Origin: Candidatus Methylomirabilota bacterium
GTDB taxonomy: Bacteria; Methylomirabilota; Methylomirabilia; Rokubacteriales; CSP1-6
NCBI GenBank assembly: GCA_035315345.1
Contig: DATFYA010000109.1
Span: 1-64,000 of the forward strand
Length of the DNA stretch: 64,000 nt
Reading direction: 5' to 3'
In this document: positions 42,301 through 49,770 of the stretch, in pieces
How positions within the stretch are numbered: the stretch's first letter is position 1
How the letters are laid out: every line of letters begins with the position of its first letter
Made by a program: the position numbers and the translations under genes
Notes under the pieces: model-generated
Told to the model about the DNA's origin: nothing
What the model saw: the letters and a program-made list of their open reading frames with translations, nothing else
Databases searched by the model: none

Positions 42301-42535
42301 CGGGATCGACGCGCTCGGCCAGCTCCATGGAGCGCGCGACGTCGGCGAAGAGCACGGTGACCAGCTTGCGCTCGCCTCGCAGCGCGCTCTGCGACGCCAG
42401 GATCTTCTCGACGAGATGCCGCGGAGTATACGAGCGCGGCTCCCGAGCCGTCCTCGGCGGCGTGAGGGAGCCGCCACAGCGATTGCAGAACCGCGCGTCG
42501 GCGGGGTTCTCGTGGCCACACGATGGACAGCTCAC
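39386..42535 (-). CDS. Class III adenylate/guanylate cyclase-AAA ATPase-TPR signalling protein
   Basis: The 1049-aa protein starts with GTG at 42535. It has an N-terminal zinc ribbon (SCPSCGHENPADARFCNRCG), then a class III cyclase domain (about 55-230) with metal Asp residues in VTVLFADVARSMELAERVDP and NQYTGDGIMALFGAPIAHED. An AAA/STAND ATPase follows (Walker A VTGEPGAGKSRLGHELIERA, then LWVEDLHWLDSASDAALGMV), then a long helical TPR-type tail with many Ala/Leu/Glu repeats. This architecture is common in actinobacterial and proteobacterial multidomain cyclases that act as ATP-dependent sensors. Cyclase residues that set ATP versus GTP specificity are not certain by eye. It lies alone on its strand. 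Confidence 0.93.
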   Translation of the reverse strand: MSCPSCGHENPADARFCNRCGGSLTPPRTAREPRSYTPRHLVEKILASQSALRGERKLVTVLFADVARSMELAERVDPEEWHRLLDRLFRILAAGVHRYEGTINQYTGDGIMALFGAPIAHEDHAQRACAAALDLARDLAGLAGDVRRESGLDLAVRMGLNSGEVVVGRIGDDLRMDYTAQGHVVGLAARVQQLAPPGGIAVTEPTARLAAGLFDFVDRGEQHLKGASAPVRVFELRGPGRIRSRFDRARARGFSRFVGRDRELAVLERALDEARSGRPRVVLVTGEPGAGKSRLGHELIERAGGVAIHHARALSHGRMLPLHVIATLARSLFGIGESASSAAVADAVARGLEAVPPDPIARDLWLDLLGADHVPAPSGLDPDARRARLFQSLGDLIRSRGRSEPTMLWVEDLHWLDSASDAALGMVVDRLLAPDAAGRRILLLATTRPEYRPEWGSRVERLSLAPLARPESSALLDDWLGADVSIAPLRAAIEARAAGNPLFIEEMARSLVERGVFRGERGAYALAAPIGEIALPETVRAVLASRIDRLDDRDKEILQAAAVIGQDVPVELLRAVVVRSEPELDGSLARLSAAELLGPAEAPDQRVFRHPLAHEVAYRMQLADRRRATHAAIARALLAIHGPAAATHAALLAHHFDEAGEGLAAARWHEHAGRRIARSDPADGARHCRRVTSLLAAVPESRETLTLELTSRIALLEIGRIAGIDAREARDLFEEARAVAERLADPAGHAFLLTSYGRLCGLAGDVGQYLACAERGMALAEGADALLEFEMRAVLVHAQLAVGRLAPARAAADRALSDLAAVPGLRKAVARSTAPGLCRVWWALASAHLGDPAEAEAALRAQLGEASEESVQVLYGTHGFLCEVLRLRGDLPGALVHGRRAVALAEERGSAFSRVESAAFLGATELATGDLPAATITLERALGLARERRTALWYEPRILATLAEARRVAGDRGSADALLADARRLVERDRGWRLGAFDVALAGVHLLEESAADRAEIERALASLDALAAELGSAPYRAIAARERARLVT

Positions 42536-42705
42536 CGGGGTCTCGCCGGGTCTCCGAGGCCCGCCGCGATTTCGGTGATGATGGGGTCGCCGGTCGTCAT
42601 CGGCCCTATCGTACCCATCCCCGGTGATACGGCACCACGCGCCTTCCGGGCCGCCGACCCGGAACGTCTCGGGCCGCGCCCAGGACGAGGACGTGGTGGT
42701 GTAGG

Positions 42706-43557
42706 ATGGCGCCGATGGGCAAGAAGCTGACCCAGGCCCAGATCGAACGCTACCACCGCGAGGGGTTCGTCCACCCGATCGACGCGTTCCCGGCCGAGGA
42801 CGCCCGGCGGTACCGGCTCGCCATGGAGGAGTTCGAGGCGGCCCAGGGGCGGGAGCTCACCAGGGGGCACAATTTCAAGCCGCATCTCCTGTTCACCTGG
42901 GTCGACGAGATCGTCCACCATGCCGCCATCCTCGACGCCGTCGAGGACCTGATCGGTCCGGACATCCGACTGTTCCATCTGTCGGTCTGGCCGAAGAACC
43001 CGGGCGACCCCGCCTATGTGAGCTGGCACCAGGACGCCACCTACTTCGGCCTCGAGCCGGCCGTGCAGGTGACCGCCTGGGTCGCGCTCACCGACGCTTC
43101 GATCGAGGCCGGCTGCATGGAGGTGATTCCCGGCTCGCACACGCTCGGCCAGCTGCATCACGCCGAGCACCGCGACGCCACGCACAATCTCCTGTCGCGC
43201 GGCCAGACCATCACGGTCGAGCTGGACACGGGCCACACCCAGTTCATGCCGGTGCGCGCCGGGCAGTTCTCGCTGCACCATACCCACCTGGTGCACAACT
43301 CGCGCCCGAACCTCTCCGCCGACCGGCGCGTCGGTCTCGGCATCAGCTACATCCCCACGACGGTCCGGTGCACCAGTCGTACCCGCGTGACCGCGATGCT
43401 GGTGCGGGGCACCGATCGCCATGGGCATTTCGACGACGAGCCACGCCCGCGCGTCGATTTCGGGGCGGCCGAGCGCGCGGCTCACGCCGAGGCGGTCGCA
43501 CGCTTTCGCGCTTCCAACGCCGAGCAGACGACCCGCTACGCCGCGGCGCTACGATAG
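42706..43557 (+). CDS. Phytanoyl-CoA dioxygenase (PhyH) family Fe(II)/2OG oxygenase
   Basis: The 283-aa protein opens MAPMGKKLTQAQIERYHREG, the usual PhyH start. The Fe(II)-binding HxD is VSWHQDATYFGLEPA and the distal His region is SLHHTHLVHNSRPNLSADRR, whose Arg would hold 2-oxoglutarate. AGCMEVIPGSHTLGQLHH is another core element. PhyH-like enzymes hydroxylate fatty acyl-CoAs, halogenated or natural-product substrates. The start is ATG 42706, with a second ATG at 42715. It diverges from the cyclase gene and converges with the MetE-like gene. Confidence 0.9.
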   Translation: MAPMGKKLTQAQIERYHREGFVHPIDAFPAEDARRYRLAMEEFEAAQGRELTRGHNFKPHLLFTWVDEIVHHAAILDAVEDLIGPDIRLFHLSVWPKNPGDPAYVSWHQDATYFGLEPAVQVTAWVALTDASIEAGCMEVIPGSHTLGQLHHAEHRDATHNLLSRGQTITVELDTGHTQFMPVRAGQFSLHHTHLVHNSRPNLSADRRVGLGISYIPTTVRCTSRTRVTAMLVRGTDRHGHFDDEPRPRVDFGAAERAAHAEAVARFRASNAEQTTRYAAALR

Positions 43558-43621
43558 GAAGGAAGGTCAGCCGCTCTCTTCACGCGTCGCCCCGAGGTGA
43601 TCCTGATGCGGCCGGCCGATG

Positions 43622-44764
43622 CTACCAGAGCTCCTTCGTGGCGAGCCGTGCGCCCTCGGCCAGGCTGGCCAGCTTGGCCCAGACGATGTCGGGGTCCACC
43701 GCGGCCTGGCCGACCCAGGTGCCGAAGCCGCAATCGGTCCCGGCGATGACGTTCTCGCGGCCGACCAGCCGCGCGTAGCGGCCGATCCGCTCGGCGACCA
43801 GCTCGGGATGCTCGATGAAGTTGGTCGTCGAATCGAGCACGCCGGGGATGATCACCTTGTTCGCGGGCAGCTTGATCCGCTCGAACACCCGCCACTCGTG
43901 CGCGTGCCGCGGGTTGGCCGCCTCGAACGAGATGCCCTGGGGCCGGGCCGCGAAGACGAGATCGAGGATGTCGGCGAGGGGCACGTCGTAGTGATGCGGG
44001 CCCTCGTAGTTGCCCCAGCAGAGATGGATGCGGAGCTGCTCGGGCGGGATCTTGGCCACCGCGTGATCGAGCGCGGCCAGGTGCAGGCGCGCCATCGTGC
44101 GAAATTCTTCGAGTGAAAGGTCGGCGAACTGGATATGGCGGCCCATGGCCAGGTCCGGGCAGTCCAGCTGGAGGATGAAGCCGGCCCGCGCTACCGTCTC
44201 GTACTCGTGCCGCATGGCGTCCGCGATCGCGAAGAGATAGGCCTCGTGGTTGCGGTAGTGGTCGTCCCGGAAGAAGAGCGAGATGACCCCGGGCGAGGCC
44301 GCGCTCATGAAGGCGTCGGCGACGTCGGCGGATCCGAGCGCGGCCCGGAGATTGTCGACGTCGGCCTGCGCCGCCGCGCGGTCGCGGAGGCCGATCGGGC
44401 CGGTGCAGGCCGGCGTCTTCCGACGCGCCCGGCCCGGATCGCCGAACACCCGCTTGGCCATCTCCGGGAAGTCCACGAGGTCGCGGTACTGGAGCGCCTG
44501 GCTGGTGCCGCCGAACCCGCTCAGCCGATCCTTGATGTAGGTCGCGTAGCTGGGCTTGCTCAGCTCCCCGTCGTTGACCACGGCGACGCCCGCGTCGGTC
44601 TGCTTGCGGACGACCTCGGCCACCGCGCTGCGCACGCGCGCGGCCAGCGCGGGCCCGTCGACCGGCACCCCTTCCTCCCGCGCGAACATCATGCGGATGA
44701 GATCGGCCGGCCGCGGGAGGCTGCCGGTGTGGGTGGTGAGGATGCGGTCGGCGCTGCGCTTCAT
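43622..44764 (-). CDS. Cobalamin-independent methionine synthase-like (MetE C-terminal domain) protein
   Basis: The 380-aa protein is a stand-alone MetE C-terminal barrel: RILTTHTGSLPRPADLIRMM, VVRKQTDAGVAVVNDGELSK, and the zinc ligands in RIHLCWGNYEGPHHYDVPL (His, Cys) and VIAGTDCGFGTWVGQAA (Cys). Free-standing relatives transfer alkyl groups to thiols, or act on epoxyalkane:thiol and methylthio compounds rather than methionine synthesis. The stop/start overlap ATGA with the MaoC gene, and co-location with two MaoC dehydratase genes, point to degradation of an organic acid or thiol-linked intermediate. Confidence 0.88.
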   Translation of the reverse strand: MKRSADRILTTHTGSLPRPADLIRMMFAREEGVPVDGPALAARVRSAVAEVVRKQTDAGVAVVNDGELSKPSYATYIKDRLSGFGGTSQALQYRDLVDFPEMAKRVFGDPGRARRKTPACTGPIGLRDRAAAQADVDNLRAALGSADVADAFMSAASPGVISLFFRDDHYRNHEAYLFAIADAMRHEYETVARAGFILQLDCPDLAMGRHIQFADLSLEEFRTMARLHLAALDHAVAKIPPEQLRIHLCWGNYEGPHHYDVPLADILDLVFAARPQGISFEAANPRHAHEWRVFERIKLPANKVIIPGVLDSTTNFIEHPELVAERIGRYARLVGRENVIAGTDCGFGTWVGQAAVDPDIVWAKLASLAEGARLATKELW

Positions 44765-45207
44765 CGGGCGGCGGAGGCGCGCGAGGCGAGGGCGACCACG
44801 AAGCTGCCGCTGATGAGCGTCTCGCCCTTCTGGTTGACGGCCTGCAGCTCGCCCTCCACGAGCTTCTCGCCGCGCTCTTCGAGCTTGCGCGTCACCTTGC
44901 CCCGGCAGATCACGTCGTCGCCGGGCCAGGCCCGCGTCTGGAAGCGCACCTTGTAGCGGCGCACGTTGGGCCGTCCCGCGAAGCGGGTGATCACCCGGCT
45001 GAGAATGCCCGCGTTGAGCATGCCCATCGCGAACACGGTGGGATTGCCGGAGGCCTCCGCGAAGGTCTGGTCGTGGTGGATCGGGTTGAAATCGCCGGAG
45101 GCCCCCGCGTACTTCACGAAGTCGGTCCGCGTGAGCTTGGCCACGCGGATCTCGGGCAGGGCCTCGCCCTCCTCGACGTCTTCCCAGAAGCGCTTGGTCG
45201 CGGACAT
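44761..45207 (-). CDS. MaoC-like hotdog dehydratase/hydratase
   Basis: The 148-aa hotdog protein shows FVKYAGASGDFNPIHHDQTF, the catalytic Asp-x4-His of MaoC/R-specific enoyl-CoA hydratases, and AMGMLNAGILSRVITRFAGR. GAGAGGGAG lies before the ATG, and 13 bp separate it from the upstream MaoC-N gene. The two hotdog proteins probably form a heteromeric hydratase acting on an acyl-CoA, with the MetE-like enzyme downstream in the same operon. Confidence 0.9.
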   Translation of the reverse strand: MSATKRFWEDVEEGEALPEIRVAKLTRTDFVKYAGASGDFNPIHHDQTFAEASGNPTVFAMGMLNAGILSRVITRFAGRPNVRRYKVRFQTRAWPGDDVICRGKVTRKLEERGEKLVEGELQAVNQKGETLISGSFVVALASRASAAR

Positions 45208-45220
45208 GGCGATCTCCCTC

Positions 45221-45682
45221 TCAGTCCTTGACGACCTGGCCGGTCTCGATGCCGACGGCGCGCGCGCGGGCCACCAGCGCGCCCTTGGCGTTGCGGTACT
45301 CGGTCTCCGTCACCGCGAAGGTCATGGAGCCGCCGCGCTTGCCCGGCTTCTCGTACACGTCGACGATCGTGCTCACCGCGGTCAGCACGTCGCCGGCGTG
45401 GATGGGGGCGAGGAACTCGAACTCCTGCTCGCCGTGCAGCACGCGCTTGAGGTCGAAGGGCAGGCGAGGCCGGCCCCGCCCGTCGTCGTCCCAGTGGGCG
45501 ACGGTCTGCAGGAACGTCACCGGCGGCATGACGCCGCCCGCCTCCTCGGCGGCGTGGCCCTCGTCGAAGTACAGCGGATCGTCGTCCTTGATCGCGCGCG
45601 CGAACTCCTGGATCTTGCCGCGCTCGATGTGCATGGTCACGGGCTCGCCCGTCCTGCCGATGGCGCTCTTGTCGACCGGCAT
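45221..45682 (-). CDS. MaoC N-terminal (FAS1-type dehydratase) domain protein
   Basis: The 153-aa hotdog protein opens MPVDKSAIGRTGEPVTMHIE. It continues EFARAIKDDDPLYFDEGHAA and GGVMPPVTFLQTVAHWDD, the N-terminal MaoC (structural or substrate-side) subunit pattern. It pairs with the following MaoC catalytic subunit. AAGGAGG precedes ATG 45682. The gene starts the three-gene operon MaoC-N, MaoC, MetE-like. The operon diverges from gspA (186 bp shared promoter region). Confidence 0.88.
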   Translation of the reverse strand: MPVDKSAIGRTGEPVTMHIERGKIQEFARAIKDDDPLYFDEGHAAEEAGGVMPPVTFLQTVAHWDDDGRGRPRLPFDLKRVLHGEQEFEFLAPIHAGDVLTAVSTIVDVYEKPGKRGGSMTFAVTETEYRNAKGALVARARAVGIETGQVVKD

Positions 45683-45868
45683 CGCATCCTCCTTGGGGTG
45701 TGCCGAACCGCGCCCGCGAGTGTAGCAGCCCGGGACCGGAGCGGAAAGCTTCGCCGCGGAGTTGACCGGCCGCGTACCATGGCCCGGTGCCCTATGGACA
45801 GGCGGCGCTCCCCGGCGAATCCTTGACGCGTCCACCCCGGAAGGGCTAGTGTCGTTGCACAGAGGGTG

Positions 45869-47599
45869 ATGTACACCCAGCACTTCCGTCTCAAAGAGCT
45901 CCCGTTCTCGATCACGCCCGATCCCCGCTATCTGTACCTCAGCCCGGGGCATCGCGACGCGCTCGCGCACCTGCTCTATGGAGTGGGCGAGGGCGGAGGC
46001 TTCGTGCAGCTCACCGGCGAGGTCGGCACGGGCAAGACCACCCTGTGCCGGTGCCTGCTCGAGCAGCTCCCGCCCGGCGTGAACGTCGCGCTGATCCTGA
46101 ACCCGCGCCTCACCGGCTTCGAGCTGTTGCAGTCCGTCTGTGACGAGCTGCGCATCGCGTACCCGCCGAACACGACGAGCCGCAAGATCCTCGTCGACCT
46201 CCTCTACCATCATCTGCTCGACGCGTACGGGCGCGGGGAGCGCACCGCCCTGATCATCGACGAGGCACAGGGCCTCGCGCCCGAGGTGCTCGAGGAGATC
46301 CGGCTCCTGACCAACCTGGAGACGCCGACCCGGAAGCTTCTGCAGATCATCCTCATCGGCCAGCCCGAATTGGTCCCGCTCCTCGAGCGCGACGACCTGC
46401 GGCAGCTGGCCCAGCGCGTGACCGCCCGCTATCACCTGCTTCCCTTTGGCCTGACCGATACGCGGATCTATCTCCGTCATCGGCTCATGGTGGCGGGCGC
46501 CAGGGGCAACATCTTCACCGACGGGGCGGTGCGGGAGGTGTACCGCGCCTCGGGCGGGGTTCCGCGTCTCATCAACTCGGTCTGCGACCGGGCGCTCCTG
46601 GGGGCCTACACCGAGGACCGGCAGCGGGTCGAGGCGCCCACCGTGCGGCGCGCCGCCGCGGAAGTGCTCGGCCACTCGCGGCGGCGGTGGGGACGGCCAT
46701 GGCAATGGGTCGGCGCCGCGGCGATCGTCGGCATGATCGTGGCCGGCTCGGTGCTGCTCACCTACGGGCAGATGGGCTTTCCGGCCCGGCCGGCCAACTG
46801 GCGGCCGGCTTCGACGCCGGCGCCGGCGCCGATTCAGAACGGGCCGGCGGCCACTCCGATGCCCGTCGCCCCGCCCGCGGCGCCGGACGTGCAGCCCCAA
46901 TCCTCCATCACCCCCGACCCCGCGCCCCCGGAGCGCAACGGCGCGGCCGACCGGGCGGCTGCGGAACCCGGGCGCCTCTCCGAGCTCCTCGGCGATCCGG
47001 CGATCCGCACCGACAAGGTCGCGGCCTTCCGGAGCCTGTACACGCGCTGGGAGCTCGACTTCGACCCGTCGCGGCAGCGGCTCGCCTGCGATCGCGCGCG
47101 CAGCGCGGGGATGCAGTGCCTGTTCAAGACCGGCAGCTGGGCCCAGCTGCGGCGGCTCGACGTGCCCGCGATCATCGAGCTGAACGGGCCGATGGGCGAG
47201 AAGCGCTACGTGACCGTGGTCGAGCTGGGCGAGCAGGCCGCCACGCTCGATGTCGGCGGGCAACGGCACACGTTGCCGCTCGCCGAGATCGACCGCTACT
47301 GGGACGGGTTCTTCATCGCGGTGTGGAAGACGCCGGTGGTGCGGTCGTTGCCGATCCTCCCGGGCTCCCGCGGCAAGGACGTGACGTGGCTCCGTCAGCG
47401 CCTGGGCGAGATCGACGGCCGGGCCGATGGCGGGGCGAATCTCGACGTCTTCGACGACGAGCTGAAGGCCCGCGTCGTGGCGTTTCAACGCGCGCGCTCG
47501 CTCGTGGCCGACGGCGTGGTCGGCGACGAGACGCTGGCCCAGCTGAGGACGCTCCAGCGCGACGGCGGCACGCCGCGTCTGGTGCGCTCCGGGTCCTAG
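45869..47599 (+). CDS. gspA: Type II secretion ATPase GspA/ExeA-like with peptidoglycan-binding domain
   Basis: The 576-aa protein is a GspA/ExeA-like AAA ATPase: YTQHFRLKELPFSITPDPRY, Walker A LTGEVGTGKTTLCRCLLEQL, Walker B TALIIDEAQGL, then PTRKLLQIILIGQPELVPLL. A membrane helix (about 270-295) and Pro-rich linker follow, then a periplasmic part ending in a peptidoglycan-binding domain (GKDVTWLRQRLGEIDG ... FDDELKARVVAFQRARSLVA). ExeA uses this design to open peptidoglycan for the secretin. The start is ATG 45869 (GTG 45866 possible). gspB follows two bases downstream. The rest of the type II system is outside the window. Confidence 0.92.
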   Translation: MYTQHFRLKELPFSITPDPRYLYLSPGHRDALAHLLYGVGEGGGFVQLTGEVGTGKTTLCRCLLEQLPPGVNVALILNPRLTGFELLQSVCDELRIAYPPNTTSRKILVDLLYHHLLDAYGRGERTALIIDEAQGLAPEVLEEIRLLTNLETPTRKLLQIILIGQPELVPLLERDDLRQLAQRVTARYHLLPFGLTDTRIYLRHRLMVAGARGNIFTDGAVREVYRASGGVPRLINSVCDRALLGAYTEDRQRVEAPTVRRAAAEVLGHSRRRWGRPWQWVGAAAIVGMIVAGSVLLTYGQMGFPARPANWRPASTPAPAPIQNGPAATPMPVAPPAAPDVQPQSSITPDPAPPERNGAADRAAAEPGRLSELLGDPAIRTDKVAAFRSLYTRWELDFDPSRQRLACDRARSAGMQCLFKTGSWAQLRRLDVPAIIELNGPMGEKRYVTVVELGEQAATLDVGGQRHTLPLAEIDRYWDGFFIAVWKTPVVRSLPILPGSRGKDVTWLRQRLGEIDGRADGGANLDVFDDELKARVVAFQRARSLVADGVVGDETLAQLRTLQRDGGTPRLVRSGS

Positions 47600-47601
47600 C
47601 C

Positions 47602-48402
47602 GTGTCGTACATCCTCGACGCGCTCCGCAAGGCCGAGCGGGACCGCGGGCTCCCCAGGGTCCCGACCCTGGCGACCGTGCACCAGCCCGCGGCCGCGCCG
47701 CCGCGCCGCCGTCTCTGGCCGTGGATCGCCGGCGTCGTCGTGCTCGCCAACGCCGCGGTGCTCGCCTGGCTGATGAGTGGGACCCACGCGCCCGAGCTTT
47801 CGGCGCGGCCCGCCCCGGAGCCGAGCCACACCGCGCCCGCGTCGGTGACGTCACCCGCTCCGCCGGCGCCGGCCTCGCCGGCGGACGCGGACAAGGTGGC
47901 GGCGGCCGGGCCACCCGCCGATGAGCGTCGGAAGCCGCCCGAGGAGGTGCGCTCCGAAGGCGCGACTCCTCTACCCGTGGGGTCCGCCCGTCCCGAGGCG
48001 GAGATCCGTCCCCCCGCGGCGCCGGCCGCGGCGGCGAAGGCCCCGGCCCGGCCATCCGTCGCCCCGACTGCGGAGACGCCCTCGCCGAAGCGCGCGGCCG
48101 CGGCGGTGCGGCAATCTCCGGAGCGAGTCTCGCCGGCGAGGTCGCCGGCGGCGGTCGCCGACAAGGCACCCGCGGCTCCGTCGGCCGCGGCGTCCGAGAT
48201 TCTCGAGAAGATGAACCTTCAGGCGGTGGTGTACTCCGAGAATCCGCGCGAGCGCATCGTGTTCATCAACAACCAGAAGTTCGTCGAAGGGCAGTCCATC
48301 GACGGCACGGTCACGGTGGAGCGGATCATGCCCGATGGCGTCGTCCTCACCGCCCAGGGCGAGCGCGTCACCCTCCGCGCCGAAGGCGCGGGGCGGCCCT
48401 GA
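47602..48402 (+). CDS. gspB: Type II secretion assembly protein GspB-like
   Basis: The 266-aa protein starts with GTG at 47602: SYILDALRKAERDRGLPRVP is the hallmark N-terminus of GspB. One membrane helix follows (LWPWIAGVVVLANAAVLAWL). A long Pro/Ala-rich linker leads to a C-terminal domain (EILEKMNLQAVVYSENPRER, VFINNQKFVEGQSIDGTVTV) resembling GspC/PilP-like HR domains. GspA-GspB forms the complex that guides secretin assembly through peptidoglycan. The two genes are translationally linked (2-bp gap). Confidence 0.9.
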   Translation: MSYILDALRKAERDRGLPRVPTLATVHQPAAAPPRRRLWPWIAGVVVLANAAVLAWLMSGTHAPELSARPAPEPSHTAPASVTSPAPPAPASPADADKVAAAGPPADERRKPPEEVRSEGATPLPVGSARPEAEIRPPAAPAAAAKAPARPSVAPTAETPSPKRAAAAVRQSPERVSPARSPAAVADKAPAAPSAAASEILEKMNLQAVVYSENPRERIVFINNQKFVEGQSIDGTVTVERIMPDGVVLTAQGERVTLRAEGAGRP

Positions 48403-48414
48403 CCGCGGGCCCGG

Positions 48415-48600
48415 CTAGCTCGGGCCGGGCTCCCGTAGCGGCAAGACGATGTGAAAGCTCGCCCCCCGGTCCGCGTTGTTCTCGGCCCAGAATCTCCCGC
48501 GATGCGCGTTGACGATCGTGCGGCAGACCGTGAGCCCGAGGCCGATGCCGTCCGGCCGGGTGGTGAAGAACGCATCGAAGATGCGCGGCAGGTGGGCGTG
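48415..48600 (-). pseudogene. Histidine kinase ATPase-domain remnant
   Basis: The end of a HATPase_c domain is readable: RIFDAFFTTRPDGIGLGLTV and CRTIVNAHRGRFWAENNADR, then GASFHIVLPL, containing the G2-box GIGLGL. No N-box, H-box or sensor domain lies upstream; sequence above about 48600 is unrelated. The fragment cannot function alone. It sits next to gspB, convergent. Confidence 0.75.
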
Positions 48601-48736
48601 GAGGATGCCGGGCGCCAGCCGCGCTTGCCCTCTCCTCGCGCAGCGGCCCAAGCTGCGAGCGCGTGGAGCGAGGCGCGCGCGCCCCCGCTACAACGCGGCG
48701 GCCGCGAAGCCCGCCTGGGAGCGCACCGTCGGCTGA

Positions 48737-49729
48737 TCAGCCCAGGGCCGCGAGAGCCCCGATCTCCGCGGACAGCGGATCGACGAAGCGCAGGCGCCGC
48801 GAGATGGGATGGGTCGGCAGGTGGTCGAATACCGCGCGGGCCAGGCGATACCCCGCCGAGCCCGGGGGATCGGTGCGGACGGCGAGCGCGACGTAGCACG
48901 CCGGGCCCTCGTCGGCGGCGCGCGCCACGAGGTCCCAGAAGGCGTCGGGAGTCGGCCACTCCTTCCACGGATTGAGTGGCGCGTGCCGATAGGGCCGCGC
49001 CAGGGCGGTCTTGGCGAGCCGCCGGTACCACGAACTGAAGGCGCGCCGGTAGTCGTAGGCGGTCAGCGGCACCATCAGCATCCGGCGCGCGTCCTCCGCG
49101 GAACGGGCGGGCACGTCCAGGGCCGCGCGTGAAGGGTAGTAGGGACGACGCGGGTAGTGTCGGAAATCCGTGGACGGCGCGGTGGTGTAGTCGCCGAAGG
49201 TCACGTTCTCGCGCTGCGGGTACCGGCCCGGCTCGGGGGTGACGTCGACCTCGATCCCGAGGGCGATGGCACGGTCCACCAGCGCATCCGTGACGAAGTA
49301 CCCCCCGTGGCTCGCTCGACGCGGCGGCTCACCGAAGGAGTGGGCGAACGTGCGCGCGGCGGTCTCGAGGCAGCGCACCGTCCAGGCGGTGTCGGCGTGA
49401 TCGGAATACGAGACCCGGCGCTCCTCGTCCCAGCGGTAGTAGTGCACGTGAATCCCGAGCGGGTCACCGTGCGCGCGCAGCCGATCGATGCGATCGTGGT
49501 AGCGATCGACCACGAAATCGGAGCGCCCGTAGCAGCGCTCGATGTCCGGATCGAGGCGGAGGAACCAGGTGGGATGCGGGGCCGCACCGGAGCGCGCGGC
49601 GAGCCGGTCGCGCAGCCCGTCCACGAGATCCGCGGCCGCGAGGAAGCCGGTCCAGGGGGGTAGCCCCGACCCGGGCTGAAAATCGTCCGGCTCGACATCG
49701 ATCCGCCAGATTGCGGGAATCGGCTTCAT
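48737..49729 (-). CDS. Polysaccharide deacetylase-like (NodB-fold candidate) protein
   Basis: The 330-aa protein opens MKPIPAIWRIDVEPDDFQPG, matching the strand-Asp start of NodB-like deacetylases, and continues PLGIHVHYYRWDEERRVSYS (His-x-His) and RRASHGGYFVTDALVDRAIA. A putative metal triad Asp/His/His is thus present. The end, HLPTHPISRRLRFVDPL, is unusual. Family assignment is by motif order only. No signal peptide is visible. ATG 49729 follows the FAD oxidoreductase gene by 41 bp on the same strand, so they may be co-transcribed. A role in cell-surface glycan modification is a reasonable guess. Confidence 0.65.
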   Translation of the reverse strand: MKPIPAIWRIDVEPDDFQPGSGLPPWTGFLAAADLVDGLRDRLAARSGAAPHPTWFLRLDPDIERCYGRSDFVVDRYHDRIDRLRAHGDPLGIHVHYYRWDEERRVSYSDHADTAWTVRCLETAARTFAHSFGEPPRRASHGGYFVTDALVDRAIALGIEVDVTPEPGRYPQRENVTFGDYTTAPSTDFRHYPRRPYYPSRAALDVPARSAEDARRMLMVPLTAYDYRRAFSSWYRRLAKTALARPYRHAPLNPWKEWPTPDAFWDLVARAADEGPACYVALAVRTDPPGSAGYRLARAVFDHLPTHPISRRLRFVDPLSAEIGALAALG

Positions 49730-49770
49730 GTCCAATGCCTCGTTTCGGCCTCCGCGTCGAAGAGCGCGCG

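Noticed and set aside
45221-48169. A 982-codon minus-strand frame across gspA and gspB
   Set aside because: Only its last 153 codons (the MaoC-N gene) are real; the rest is antisense to GspA/GspB.
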